From Spongilla lacustris (Eukaryota > Porifera > Demospongiae > Spongillida > Spongillidae), in NCBI GenBank assembly GCA_949361645.1, contig OX442417.1, positions 5,500,819 through 5,564,818 of the forward strand: DNA of 64,000 bases. The letters are read 5' to 3'. Below, piece after piece: positions 1 through 11,500 of the stretch. Position numbers and translations under genes: made by a program. A model generated the notes under the pieces. The model worked only from the letters and a program-made list of their open reading frames with translations. It ran no database searches and was not told where the DNA came from. How positions within the stretch are numbered: the stretch's first letter is position 1; each line of letters starts with the position of its first letter.

Positions 1-3000
1 GCAGACAGGTCCCTCTGCTCCCTCAGCTCTTGCAGTGGTACTCCATCTTCACACAACTGCTTCAGCTGTTCACTGGAAAGGGGGAAATTGCACTGTTCAA
101 GGTGTAGAGTGACACCACTCAAGGTGTAGAATGACACCACTCAAGGTGTAGAGTAACACCACTCAAGGTGTAGAACGACATCACTCAAGGTGTAGAGTGA
201 CACCACTCAAGGTGTAGAGTGACACCACTCAAGGTGTAGAGTGACACCACTCAAGGGGGTGAAAACAAGCATGGCGATTTAAACAACGGATATGAGGAGA
301 ATGGCAAGGTGTGAGGTAAGGAGTAAAATGCAGCAGCGGCGGAACTAAGGGGGGGGGGAGGTGGTATTTCCCCCCCCCCCCCCCCCCCCCAACTTTACCT
401 TGAGCATGATTTTTGATTTGATATAATTACGTAATTAATTGTAGTTACCAACTGCTGGACCCTCCCTCCACTGGTCGAATTGGACAGCACCACCCCCCAC
501 TCATTATGTATTCATAGTTTAACCCCCCCCCACTATAAAACAGCCTCTGAAATGGCACCACTCAAGGTGTCACTCAAGGTTTAAATGGCACCACACAAGG
601 TGAAAATGGCACCATTCAAGGTGTCACTTAAGGTTTAAATGGCACCACGCAAGGTGTCACTCAAGGTGTAAAATGGCACCACTCAAGGTGTAGTGCCCTC
701 ACTACATGTACCTGCAGTCTTTGGTCTTCTCCTTCAAGGCCTGTCTCTTCTTCCTCCTCATCTCCTCCACCTTGATGACAGAGGACTGTATGTAGTCTAA
801 AATGACCCTCTGATGAGAGGGGTGTGGAGAGGAGGAGGTGGAAGGGAGGGGAGGGGAGGAAGGTGGAGGGAGGGGAGGTGAGGAGAGGTCTGGATAAAAT
901 AGTTGTGCATTAACTAGCTGGAGACTTACACTGTCCAAAGCTTCTGTACAGAGATGCTCCAACATCACCAGTGACTGTTCAACAGTTGGAGCACCAGAGA
1001 CAGTAGATACAAAGCCCTGTAATAGTACATATGGTAAATCACACATGTGTAACATTAATCTGGTCTGTTCCATCTATGTACACAACACACTCACATTACG
1101 CCCTGATGCATGGAGGTACTCTCCCACCAACTCCTCAACATCTCGCGGCTGTTTCCTGTCCGCCAACAACTGACTGGTAACATGACCTGATGGTGGCTGA
1201 CTTGATGGTGGCTGACTTGATGGTGGCTGACTGGTCACATGATTTGCGGGGTCCAATACAGCCTGCAGCAGACACTGGTATATGTCATTCATGCCACGCC
1301 CATTTGGTAACATTGCTTGCAGCCTGCCTGGACGTGCAGAATAAACAAAAGGGCAATACATTGGACCACACCTCCACCACCCCACTACCCCATCCCTCCA
1401 ATCACCTATATGTGTATTTATACATACATGTATATGACAGTTTAAAAAATGGCAACACTCTCTACTTTTCAAGTTTTGGGGTTTGGAGGCTATGAAATGA
1501 TCCTTCTATGTACAAAATCGGACTGTCCATCTTTGTAGTTGCAAGCTGCTCTGCTTGCCCTCATAGCTAATTTCAGTATCTTTACAACCTTGTGAAACAC
1601 AGTCAGATTTCCAACATGTAAGAATAATTTTGTAGACGGCATTATATATCGAACGTTTGGAGGGGGAGGGAATTAAAAATAGCTATAACCCCCACACCCT
1701 CATAACCCACACCCTCACAGCTACTCATAACCCCACACCCTCACAGCTACTCATAACCCCACACCCTCACAGCTACTCATAACCCCACACCCTCACAGCT
1801 ACTCATAACCCCACACCCTCACAGCTACTCTAACCCCACACCCTCACAGCTACTCATAACCCCCACACCCTTAATAACCAACTCACTCAGGCTGACTGCC
1901 CTTCTCAGCTTCAGCACACAGCCAAATGTGCACAAGAACTCGCACACAAACAGGTACCTGGGCACAGCGCCCCAAGGTATGTCTAGGTCCAGGGGGGTAA
2001 GGGGAGGAAGGTCAGGAATGCCACACTGCAGGCACTGCTGCACGCTGTCATCCTCTAAGGGGGAAACCCCCCACTCCTCATCCCCAGCCTCTACTGAGGG
2101 CAGTGCCACAGCCTCAGCTAGGTCCTTCTTGTGCTGATGTTTGAGCTCCTTCAGTTCCCGCTGCCTCTCCTCCCTCTTCCTCTCCCTCTCAGCCTTCTCC
2201 TTCTCCTTCTCCTCCTTCTTCCTCTCTTTGGCCTTGCCCCTCTCCTCCAACATCTTCTGCCTCTTCTCCTCCCTCAGCTTCAGCCTAGCAGCTTCCCTCT
2301 CTTCTTTCTTCTTCAGTTTCACAGCCTCTCTCTCCAGCTTCCTCCTCTCTTTGGCCTTCTCCTTCTCCTCACTTAGCTTCGGCCTTGCCACTTTTCCTTT
2401 CTTCTGCTCTTTCGAATCCTCTCTCTGTAACATTATAGCAGGAATATCCTGTAGTGTAGCAGGGATATTCCATAGTGTAGCAGGGATATCCCGTAGTGTA
2501 GCAGGGATATCCCGTAGTATATCCCGCAGTGTAGCAGGGATATCCCGTAGTGTAGCTGGGGTATCACGTGCAATTTCCTTGAAAATCATCATCTCATTTT
2601 GCGGAGATTTAAACACCTAAGGAATGGAACAATCAAAGAAATGCCAAAACAGATGATAATGTTCTACAGGATCCCCTCACCTCTGTGTGGTAAGGCTCCT
2701 TGCTTGGACCAGCAACAGCAGAGGAAGTGGATGCTGCATGGACCTTGTTGGCTTCCATCAGCTTTGGTTCATGAGGAGCATCTTTCTTGCAGGACTTCTG
2801 CATCTTAACAGGCACAGAATGTCCCTGGACCAACTGGCTTCCTCCACTTACACCAAGAGCGACAGTTGAGGAGATGGCAGGAGGTGGGCGTGGCACATTG
2901 ATCACATGTGCCATGTGGGGCACCTTGGGGCTGGCAATGGGCGCCTCGCGTTGGGACACCTCACCACATCCAGTTGCCACAATCTGGGTCTGGGCCTGAG

Positions 3001-4113
3001 TCATCCCGTCACCCGCCACAGGCCCGGGAAGCTTTCTCTTCCTGTCCACACCCCGCGAGGAACCGTCTGAGTTAGGAGAAGGTAGTAAGGATGTAGACAA
3101 CCTCCTGGTATCCAATGGAGCTCTCCTCCTTGACAGTGGGTCATCACCTGCTGTGACCTCACCAGCTGTCTGTGCAGCCTCCATCGCACTGGATATCCTG
3201 GTTGCATTGGTCTGGGGACCAGAAGACTTGCCTGAAGTCATTTCTGGATGCTTTCCAAACTATGTTTTATTAATAGTAAAATAACATCAAAACATGTTAT
3301 ATAACGCAACTACTATTCACTAGTCACAATAATGTGCGGCTGCATGACACATCATTTAAGAATAATCGTTGATAATCTGTAATAACAAGGTATCCTTAAC
3401 AATCATTTAATAAAAAGAAATCCTATTATCTTAAAAAGAAATCCTTAATAAAAGAGACATCTCATAAGAGTGTACATAAGAATCGCACCAGGGAATTCTA
3501 CACAACAGATATTAAAATACTCACAAAAAAAAAAAAATCCTTAAGAAGTTAATAAACCATTCAGATCTATACGTATCTCTGGGGCAAATGTTGTCGTACA
3601 TTAAACACACACAACAATATCTAAGTAGTAGTAATAATGATGATGTCATACTAGTTACATCATACAGCAGAGGGGGCTCACTGTACCACCCACAAACATA
3701 CCATCACCCCAACCATCACAGGTTTATAGCCTGACAAATCATTAGTAAATGTAGCCATGAAATAAAATGATTTATAAAAACACACTGTACACACAGAATT
3801 TGCAGCTAGATACGGACAGTGATAGTGACTATGATAACCTTTGCAGCGGACGAGTCCCCAGCCCCATCATCATCCTCTTCGACACTGATTGAATACGTGG
3901 TGTGGTTCAGACGCCTTCTCTTGCTGCCCCCCTGGGGGTCAGAGGTCGCTCCTCCCCTTGTGCCACATTTGATGGGAGGGGCCTGGCTGGCCCCTACCCT
4001 CACCAGCATGGAAGGATGGAGCTTCTCCACGCTGAGCTGCATGCTCTTTGTGCACAGGCCTCCAATGGTGCTACCAGCTGCCTGCTGCTTCAGGGGACTA
4101 TCCCTAGAGGAAC

Positions 4114-4148
<35 letters not shown>

Positions 4149-5334
4149 CACACACAGGAATTACTCATCTTAAGAGAATGCAAAGGAATTTTTAAATATG
4201 ACACTCAAGTGTCATGTGGCTAGACAATGTTGCCAAGTATTTGCAGGATGAAAGTGGTATTGTGTAAACATTTATCAGAACCTTGGCAGGCTTTGGCAGG
4301 TTGTTCCATAGTTCAACACATTGTGATCGATTGATAGACAGGGACACCCTTTTTTAAACCTCTGGATCCATAGTTTAATGTTTACTGGGTGTACACACCA
4401 CCACTGATGAACTTTAACCCCTTTACCTTGATGCAAGCAGAGAGGTCTTCCACTGGGTCACCTGCCCCGCCCCCATGCCTTTGTCCAGGAACTCGCACAC
4501 GCTGCTGTACCCTGACCTCTTCACCAGGGGGGACAGTATGCCTGTAGCCAGCTTACCCTCCTGTGTAAAGAAAGCGCAAAAAAAAAAAAGACAACAGCTG
4601 ATATGAAAACCTTTTGTTGCCATATGACAAGACCAAGCACACTACACGTACACGCGTATCAATACAGCCGGGCTTACTTTCCTCCTACAAACGGAGCAAT
4701 TGCATTGGCCCAAACAGAATGGGCATTTCCACTGGGCGCCCAACTTTCCCTTGCTGATGCCGTATCTGTTCTCCAAACACTTCTCACACCTGAGGTTATG
4801 CACAGAGGTTATTAGACGGGCAGTTTAAGTAGGCTACATTGAAGTATCTGTGGTACATGTACGTATATAGGGCGGGTGGAAGGAAGTGTGTTGGTTTCTG
4901 CTACAGAAATGCACAGCGAAATACAGTATGATAACTGAACAGGGTACGAGAGCGCGGCGGTAAGACTGAACATTCTCTCTGTTTCCAACGTTTTGTACAC
5001 AAACATGCAGGAAGTAACAGTACCCGATATGAAAACATTATGAAGAGACAGCGACAATTTTAAGTATTAAGTACAGCTATAGCCTTATGTTCCACTGCTT
5101 TTACATTACGTCATTTGGTACGAAAACTCACCAAAATCTTGTACAGGTGCCACACTTGCACCTATCCTTCCTAGTTTGGCTCTCACACGTTCCCTTGCTA
5201 CTGAAGATGGACTGCCTGCACTGGTGGCACGATTGGCTTTGCCCGCGCGGTCCAAGAGACCTTCGCTTCACACTATTTTCGTCCTTCTTCGTCTTGGAGG
5301 CTTTTGAGCCACAACTGTTAACGCCGGTGGGCAT
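1..5334 (-). CDS. CDCA7-type zinc finger (zf-4CXXC_R1) plus DDT-domain nuclear protein, 10 exons, partial
   Basis: Spliced gene read on the minus strand. Exons chosen by GT-AG sites and phase: 5132-5334 (ATG at 5334, in-frame TAA just before it), 4678-4789, 4427-4560, 3839-4103, 2681-3250, 1887-2616, 1095-1327, 930-1016, 712-809 and 1-72. All phases agree; the product is about 834 residues and runs off the left edge. Residues ~33-150 are a zf-4CXXC_R1 cysteine cluster; ~150-440 are low-complexity and basic; ~440-640 are lysine/glutamate-rich helix; ~640-720 match a DDT domain; further helices follow. In vertebrate CDCA7 this finger is C-terminal and works with the remodeller HELLS in DNA-methylation maintenance; DDT domains occur in ISWI-partner subunits (BAZ/ACF type). 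A chromatin role is inferred. The 3839/3250 splice has the weakest sites. Not necessarily the CDCA7 orthologue, so no symbol is given. Confidence 0.85.
73..711. repeat. Intron with ~22-bp minisatellite and poly-C tract
   Basis: Last visible intron of the CDCA7-type gene. It holds about seven copies of a ~22-bp unit (CTCAAGGTGTAGAGTGACAC, variable) at ~100-255, a poly-G/poly-C stretch at 348-390, and a second degenerate block of the same unit at ~545-690. The same unit on both sides of the poly-C tract suggests one array that was interrupted. Confidence 0.8.
1095..2616 (-). CDS. exons 6-7: charged helix and DDT domain
   Basis: Exon 6 (1887-2616) opens with a 7-residue repeat (RDIPATL, five to six imperfect units), then about 100 residues dominated by Lys, Glu and Arg (likely coiled coil or single alpha helix). 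It then enters a DDT-like segment: IPWGAVPRYLFVCEFLCTFG, followed by VLKLRRAVSLS. Exon 7 (1095-1327) continues RLQAMLPNG ... IYQCLLQAVL, the expected DDT second half. The junction uses a consensus GTGAGT donor and the codon phase closes exactly (Ser). Exon 7 then has a 5-residue repeat, SQPPS x3. DDT domains bind DNA or ISWI ATPases in remodelling complexes; that function is family knowledge, not shown here. Confidence 0.8.
1690..1886. repeat. 26-bp minisatellite in intron after the DDT exon
   Basis: Unit CCCCACACCCTCACAGCTAC plus TCATAA, about seven copies at ~1690-1870, ending directly at the GTGAGT donor of exon 6. Nothing else is seen in the intron 1328-1886 except a short T-rich stretch. 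Confidence 0.8.
3251..3838. other. AT-rich intron of the CDCA7-type gene
   Basis: Between exons 4 and 5. AT-rich with poly-A at 3524-3537 and no coding potential or element recognised. The acceptor at 3251 has a T-rich but irregular tract, so the exact start of exon 5 is less sure than the others. Confidence 0.5.
4427..5334 (-). CDS. exons 1-3: zf-4CXXC_R1 zinc finger of the CDCA7-type protein
   Basis: Exon 1 (5132-5334) carries SCHQCRQS and ends inside a Trp codon at a GTGAGT donor. Exon 2 (4678-4789) continues WCEKCLENRYG, then CPFC and CNCSVCRR. Exon 3 (4427-4560) starts EGKLATGIL and ends VCEFLDKG before a GTAAAG donor. The order CHQCRQ / C..CL.NRYG / CPxC..xCNCSxC / ATGxL is the signature of the CDCA7 zinc finger, and all the cysteines of the compact C-terminal half are kept. 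The mid-finger stretch between CHQCRQ and NRYG differs from vertebrates and has extra Cys (RCKCGTC). Here the finger opens the protein; in vertebrate CDCA7 it closes it. Confidence 0.9.
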
Positions 5335-5373
5335 TTACCGCCAACTAACAACTGACATCAAACGCAGCCGAAG

Positions 5374-5385
5374 TGCGCATGCGCA
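5374..5385. promoter_or_regulatory. NRF1-type palindrome in the promoter of the CDCA7-type gene
   Basis: TGCGCATGCGCA lies 40-51 bp upstream of the minus-strand start codon at 5334, inside the 181-bp interval between the ILF2 stop and this ATG. It is a perfect match to the palindromic NRF1 site common in metazoan TATA-less promoters. No TATA box is evident. Use as a promoter element is inferred from position. Confidence 0.55.
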
Positions 5386-5515
5386 TCAAATCAGTCCCGC
5401 CCAAATAGTGCCAAAAAAAAAAAGTATACATGTCCGAGAACATGTCAAAGAAAAAGTTCTTTAGTTGTGATAGAACGAAATGCGAGTGTGCGTGGGAAGA
5501 GATGAGTTTAACGTT

Positions 5516-8500
5516 CTAAGCTTCCTGCATTCGCTCTCCCACAGGAGGGATGTCTTGAGGTGGAGGTTTATCGCACACAGGCTGGGCAGCACTAATGGTC
5601 ACTTCTCCAACCACATTAGGTTCAGTGAAGCCTAGGCAACGAAATAAAGAAGATGAGCTATTTAAGCAAAAAATCATATATATATATATATATAGTCTCC
5701 CCCCCCCCATGCCATTCTTGTGTACAAATAAATAAATCTGATTGATATGGATCTTGCCAGTAGACCCTCTAACACTAACACACATCTACAAGGTGGTTAA
5801 TAATCAGTGAGTCCCCACTATACCAGGCCCCTGCAACTGAATTAAATTGTACTGACACATCACATGCCCTTTCAACCCATAAACAGTAAACTTACTTGCA
5901 TACGCTCCATCCTGATCAGGGGCACCAAATGGAGGGAAAGGGGGTGTGGTATAAGAAGGAAGAGATTTACAAAGATAAGGAGAGGGGTGTGGTATAAAGA
6001 GGAAAAGATCCATGGAAGAAGGGTGGTACAGATGTAACTACAAAGTTATGAACAATACATTCAAATTGCAATATTAACAAACACTGTACGGAGGGAGGGG
6101 TACATGTATGTAACACAGTACCAGATTATGCATAACACCAAACTGGGCGTCGATCCCTATCAGACAATGAAGTGAGGTACTCACCATTTGCAGCACTTGT
6201 TTGAAGGCCCCAAAATGCAGCAGCTGCAGAATTGTCTGAGCATTCCTCGTCAGCTCATCACAGTGATGAAGGGGGAGGGTGTCATGGATACCATCATCAC
6301 TCTCCTGCAGGGAGGGTGTCATGGAGCGTGTAATTCACAGCTTCTACAGTCTGATGGGTAACTTGTGGTGGGATATAAGTTCAGTACACCATCAGTAAAC
6401 TAAACAATTACTGAACTTTAGAATTCATTTGCGTTGCATGTGAAAGTGTAGGCCTTAAAGAATATTCACATACACAATGTACATGTGCATGCATATGTGG
6501 GATATGGACAAGCCATTCGGGCCACACAGTACATACATGTACATGTATGTACAGGAATGTGAGGCAGCTGCAAATAGGAGACCCACAGCATGTTTTTGGC
6601 CACTTCCCAGAACAAGCAAATGTGCCACTCCCACTACATAATATTACAAATGTGCCACTCCCACCCTACAATATTACAAATGTGCCACTCCCACCCTACA
6701 ATATGACAAAAGTGCCACTCCCACCCTACAATATTACAAATGTGCCACTCCCACCCTACAATATTACAAATGTGCCACTCCCACCCTACAATATTACAAA
6801 TGTGCCACTCCCACCCTACAATATTACAAATGTGCCACTCCCACCCTACAATATTACAAATGTGCCACTTCCACTCTACAATATTACAAATAGACCCAAC
6901 CCTTCCACAGTACATACATGTATGTATGTATGTATGTATGGTGAAAGCCTATATGTTAATGGGTTACAGTGTACCTACACAAAGGGCCATGGTCCCTCCC
7001 TCTACCCCCCCCCCCACCTTCCTTACCTCACAGGGGTCCGGGATGCCTATGGAGCCAGGCAGGAACAGCCCAGCTGAGAGGAGCACAAATATCCTCCTGA
7101 AGCTGTCCACTATGGTCAGCGGCTCGTCACCTCTGAGAGGGATCATGGCGCAGTTGCACTGTGTGGGGTGAGGAGGAAGGAGGTGTGGGGTGAGGAGGGG
7201 GAGGTGTGGGAAGGAGGGGGATGTGTGGGGTGAGGAAGAAGGGAGGTGGTACACATTACATGTACATGTACAAGAGCAGGTAACCAATACATGTACATCT
7301 AATTGCTCTTACAAGCGTTCAGGAATACATGTTTACCCCCGGCCCCATGCTAAGGCTTGTGGTTGTGTTTGGCCCATAATGGGGGCAGCCAGGCATGTAG
7401 CAGCTGTGCCTCGTACCAGGACCAATGGGTGATGCTGGTCATCATTGGGTCAGCTTGTGTCCCCAAACCAAGACACTGGTCATGACTTGGTGGCTGTCCC
7501 AGGGTAGAAGCCTGGAGGGTGTTGCCCCAGAGTGAAACCCCCCAAAATGGTTGACGATTACGATATGGTTTCAGGTTTAGAGGAATAGTGTACAAGGCAT
7601 ACAGTACTGCTGTATAATCCCAATCGTTGGCAAATTGGGGGAAATTGGCGGGCTCGAAACACAGCCAAGGCTTCGTCTATCGAATGAGCTAGTACATTTC
7701 TCTGCCAGGGCAGCAAACGTACTGAGTAGTGGCGTCAACGCGGATCCCGTGAACTGCCGTTGTGCGATACCTAATACGGTATACGTATTTGGAAATACCA
7801 CCCTTTTGTACACTGCAAGTCGATATTAGGATTGCATTAAAAAGTTTCAAAGCCTTGTCATAGATGAAATTAAAAAAGTGCTCCATCACTGTGATGTTTT
7901 TTTTGTTGCAGTAATCTGCTGACAGCTACTTAGTTGTAATGAGCAGTACCAATAGGTTGGCTGGCTGCTGGTCATCCACTCAATGAAAAGTGTAACTAGT
8001 TTTGGCTTAAGAAAGAGGGATCTGTACCGTGAGCGGTCGAGGAATGCTCCGGGGCTCGATGTCCAACCTGCCAGGTATGTGATGGCACTATCGTCCATCC
8101 ACCTTGCGGTAGTCTACTGACCAGCACTGTAGTGGGCAAATTCAGTACACGCTTTATTGTTTTTATAACCTACACCTAGGTCAACCCCATGATGTGTTTG
8201 AAGCTCACATGTGCAGGGACCCCATCTTTAAGAACGATAAGTTCTCTTTGCAGATGAAAATAGCAATATCAAACTTCCTTTTCACTCTTGCCTCAGTTGC
8301 AGCATCAAGGTTTTGTATCAGCTGTATGATCGGTGGACAGTTGCTGGCATTACCCGTCCCCGCTTGCTTCTTTTTAAAAAGCATCATTGCACGCTCGTGC
8401 ATCTCACTTTTTGCATGATCTTTGAAACTCGTAGTACGCAGATTCGGTGTACCTTCAATGAACGTACTACAAAAGTTGCGCATTCCAACGAGCCTAGCTT

Positions 8501-11500
8501 CAAATTCTACGCAAAGTGCACATTTCAGTAACCCCAACTGTGTCTCGTCCATCCTTCAATTACTTAAGCCAAAGCAACGTGTCCAATTTCTTGGCGTTCT
8601 CTGCCACCCAATTTTCAACAGTTTTAACCGTCACTGACCGCTTATTTGGTGCTAAGACACCATCCTCAACGTCGTCCTCACCTTCCTCCCTAGCAAGCGC
8701 ACGCTCTTTTGTCCTGACATTTTGTCCGAACGTAATTAATTATGTTCGGACAAATGGCTTAATTGATCGGAAAATGGCATGTGTCCGAACGTTAGGCTTA
8801 ATTTCCCACCTGGTCATAAATAGGTGCACACACTCAGTGATGAGAAGGGGCTTAGAAGTTTTTATTAGGCAAGACCGGTTTCGGTTTTATGCTGTTTTCA
8901 ACTGCCAATCAGTTTTAGGGTTAGGCTTCTCTTGGCTTCTTTGGTTGCTTGAGGCTCGGCGAGTTTTACTCTCAAGAACCGGAGTTTTGACCCTACATGT
9001 AGGTTCCACCCTACCAGGTGAAATTTCGACCACATGGGCAGGGGGGGGGGTACCACTATCTCCAACATTGGAATGCTGTTGCTGTTCTGCTCACTCTTCA
9101 TTACAAAGATGAGAGGCCACTCACATCCAAGAGCTTATGCTCCCCTGTGTGGTGTACTACAGTCCAGCCAAATACAACACCCACATTGGTGCAGCCACGT
9201 ACAGCAGGCCTTCCCACTGACACCATTCAGAACCTCGGAAGATGGCGACGCAAAGCATACACCCCTCATCCCCTGACCCACCCATCTGACACCAGAGTCT
9301 GAACAATTAAACCGTATGTCTGGTCATGTTCTGACATTTTGTCAGAACACTTATGGCTCCTTATCGGAAACCCTGTCAGTACATTCACACCCACAGTTTA
9401 TACCCTTAGGTACTGTAACATGGTGATAAGTCCACTTCTGAGATGACTACCCCCACTGTGCTGATGCTGAACACCCAGACTAAGAAGGAGGCTATGCTAC
9501 TACATCTGAGGGAGACCTTGGAGGGAAACATGATGTTGGGCTTGGAGGTAAAACCCAGCCCTCTATACTGGAAGATATAGAGTTTAGAACATTGTGGAGA
9601 AGAATGATTGAAGCCACATCAATAAGATTAACAGCAATGAGCATACAAAAGATCCAAATGGAGAAAGATGAAACTGAGGAAGAAATTTCCCAGATGAGGA
9701 ACCAAGTAGCTGAGCTGATACCTTGGAGGAAATACAACAAATTACTGAAAGACAGATTGAAGACCAAGAAACTGATGAAGTCGTTGCAGTCAGGGATACA
9801 GCTGAGACCAGGGAATCCAGTAAAGTCTGTATTTTTCCTAATCTAACCCTAACCCTACCCATCGAATAGTCTTGCATTTCTTCACGGGGCTGTCTTCAAC
9901 CTCTGCAGCAAGTGACTTAGCATATCTCGTGGGTCTGAGGTCGATGGGACCCTGGAGGCATTTGGAAACCCCCCAGATAGCCAGTCTCAACACTGGGTTC
10001 CTGGAAGCAGGACTCCTGTGTGGTACAGGAAGGAGGCTGCTGCCACATACACATGTGTACATGTACACCCGTATGGTCCTGGAGTTCAGGGGATGATTGA
10101 GGTGAGCTGCAAACAGTGTAATCGTTTCTTTCGTACTGAGGACCAAGATCAGCTTGAAGGCATGGCAGAGGCTACTGGGGGTTCTGGTGGGTCCCCCAGC
10201 TTACCAGTGGGGGTTCTGGTGGGTCCCCCAGCTTACCAGTGGGGGTTCTGGTGGGTCCCCCAGCTTACCAGTGGGGGTTCTGGTGGGTCCCCCAGCTTAC
10301 CAGTGGGGGTTCTGGTGGGTCCCCCAGCTTACCAGTGGGGGTTCTGGTGGGCTCCTGGAGGCATTTGGAAACAACACAGATGGCCAGTCTCAACATTAGG
10401 TTCCTGGAAGCAGGGCTCCTGCACCCCCCTGGAGTGGTGGTGGGGGGGGGGGGGGGGGGGGCTCCTGCACCCCCCTGGAGTGGTGAGGGGGGGGGGGGGG
10501 GGGGGGGGGGGCTCCTGCACCCTCCTGGAGTGGTGATGGTGGGGGGGGGGGCTCCTGCACCCCCCTGGAGTGGTGCTGCCACATACATGTGTACATGTGC
10601 CTATAAACTTTATATAGTCTAAATGTTGTGTGCAGTCAGTCGGTCGGCTGCATTATGAGTGGGCAGACTGCATTCAGCTGCGTGTGTCAACCAGGTGGCT
10701 GGTGTTGCTATGGAGATGGAATGCCTCTGTGGCTCTGAAGAGGGCAAGTAACATTCCTCATGTTGATGTGATTGTTCCTTTACGATCACTTCCACACAAA
10801 TGAAAGCTGAAGACCCTCTACTGAGGAGCTGGTGTTACGTTCGCTTCTGTCCAAGAAGGTTTTTCCTCACTCAGTGTTCCCCGAGGTGGTGTGGGCCCAC
10901 CACCTCTAAATAAATCAGGTTAAAACCAAAAGTAGCTCTGGGTGTGGATATATATGTGGTTCGTGCTGTCAGTATGTGTTGTACATGTAGGTATATTGTA
11001 CTACATACATGATGTACAAACTGTCTGGAGCAAGCACAGCAGTGTATCACATAAACCACATCCCTAGATCTGCAGTTCATCCTGGTGGTAAATTGGAACC
11101 ATTCACCGGTGGAGTGGCATGTGAAGATTGAGGTGGATACATTTGCTGGTAGAAGGAGCAATGTCTGTTGGTAGAAGGAGCAATGTCTGCTGGTAGAAGG
11201 AGCAATGTCTGCTGGTAGAAGGAGCAATGTCTGTTGGTAGAAAGAGCAATGTCTGCTGGTAGAAGGAGCAATGTGTGCTGGTAGAAGGAGCAATGTCTGC
11301 TGGTAGGAGGAGCAATGTGTGCTGGTAGAAGGAGCAATGTCTGCTGGTAGAAGGAGCAATGTCTGCTGGTAGGAGGAGCAATATGTGCTGGTAGAAGGAG
11401 CAATGTCTGCTGGTAGAAGGAGCAATGTCTACTGGTAGAAGGAGCAATGTCTGCTGGTAGGAGCATACGTAGCTTGTCCCTTACCACGCATGCCACGTAC

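Noticed and set aside
2131..2620. Leu/Ser/Phe-rich plus-strand frames that look like membrane proteins
   Set aside because: Antisense of the Lys/Glu-rich coding exon 6 of the DDT gene, which produces Leu/Ser/Phe codons on the other strand.
3806..4204. Extension of DDT-gene exon 4 through the (GT)n tract
   Set aside because: The CTCTAG acceptor at 4104 joins exon 3 in phase; the GT repeat is the pyrimidine-poor part of the intron.
9443..9860. Plus-strand coding segments (MTTPTVLMLN..., a Glu/Lys-rich 84-codon frame)
   Set aside because: No family recognised, no acceptor/donor pair that joins in phase with a neighbour, and it lies antisense in an ILF2 intron.
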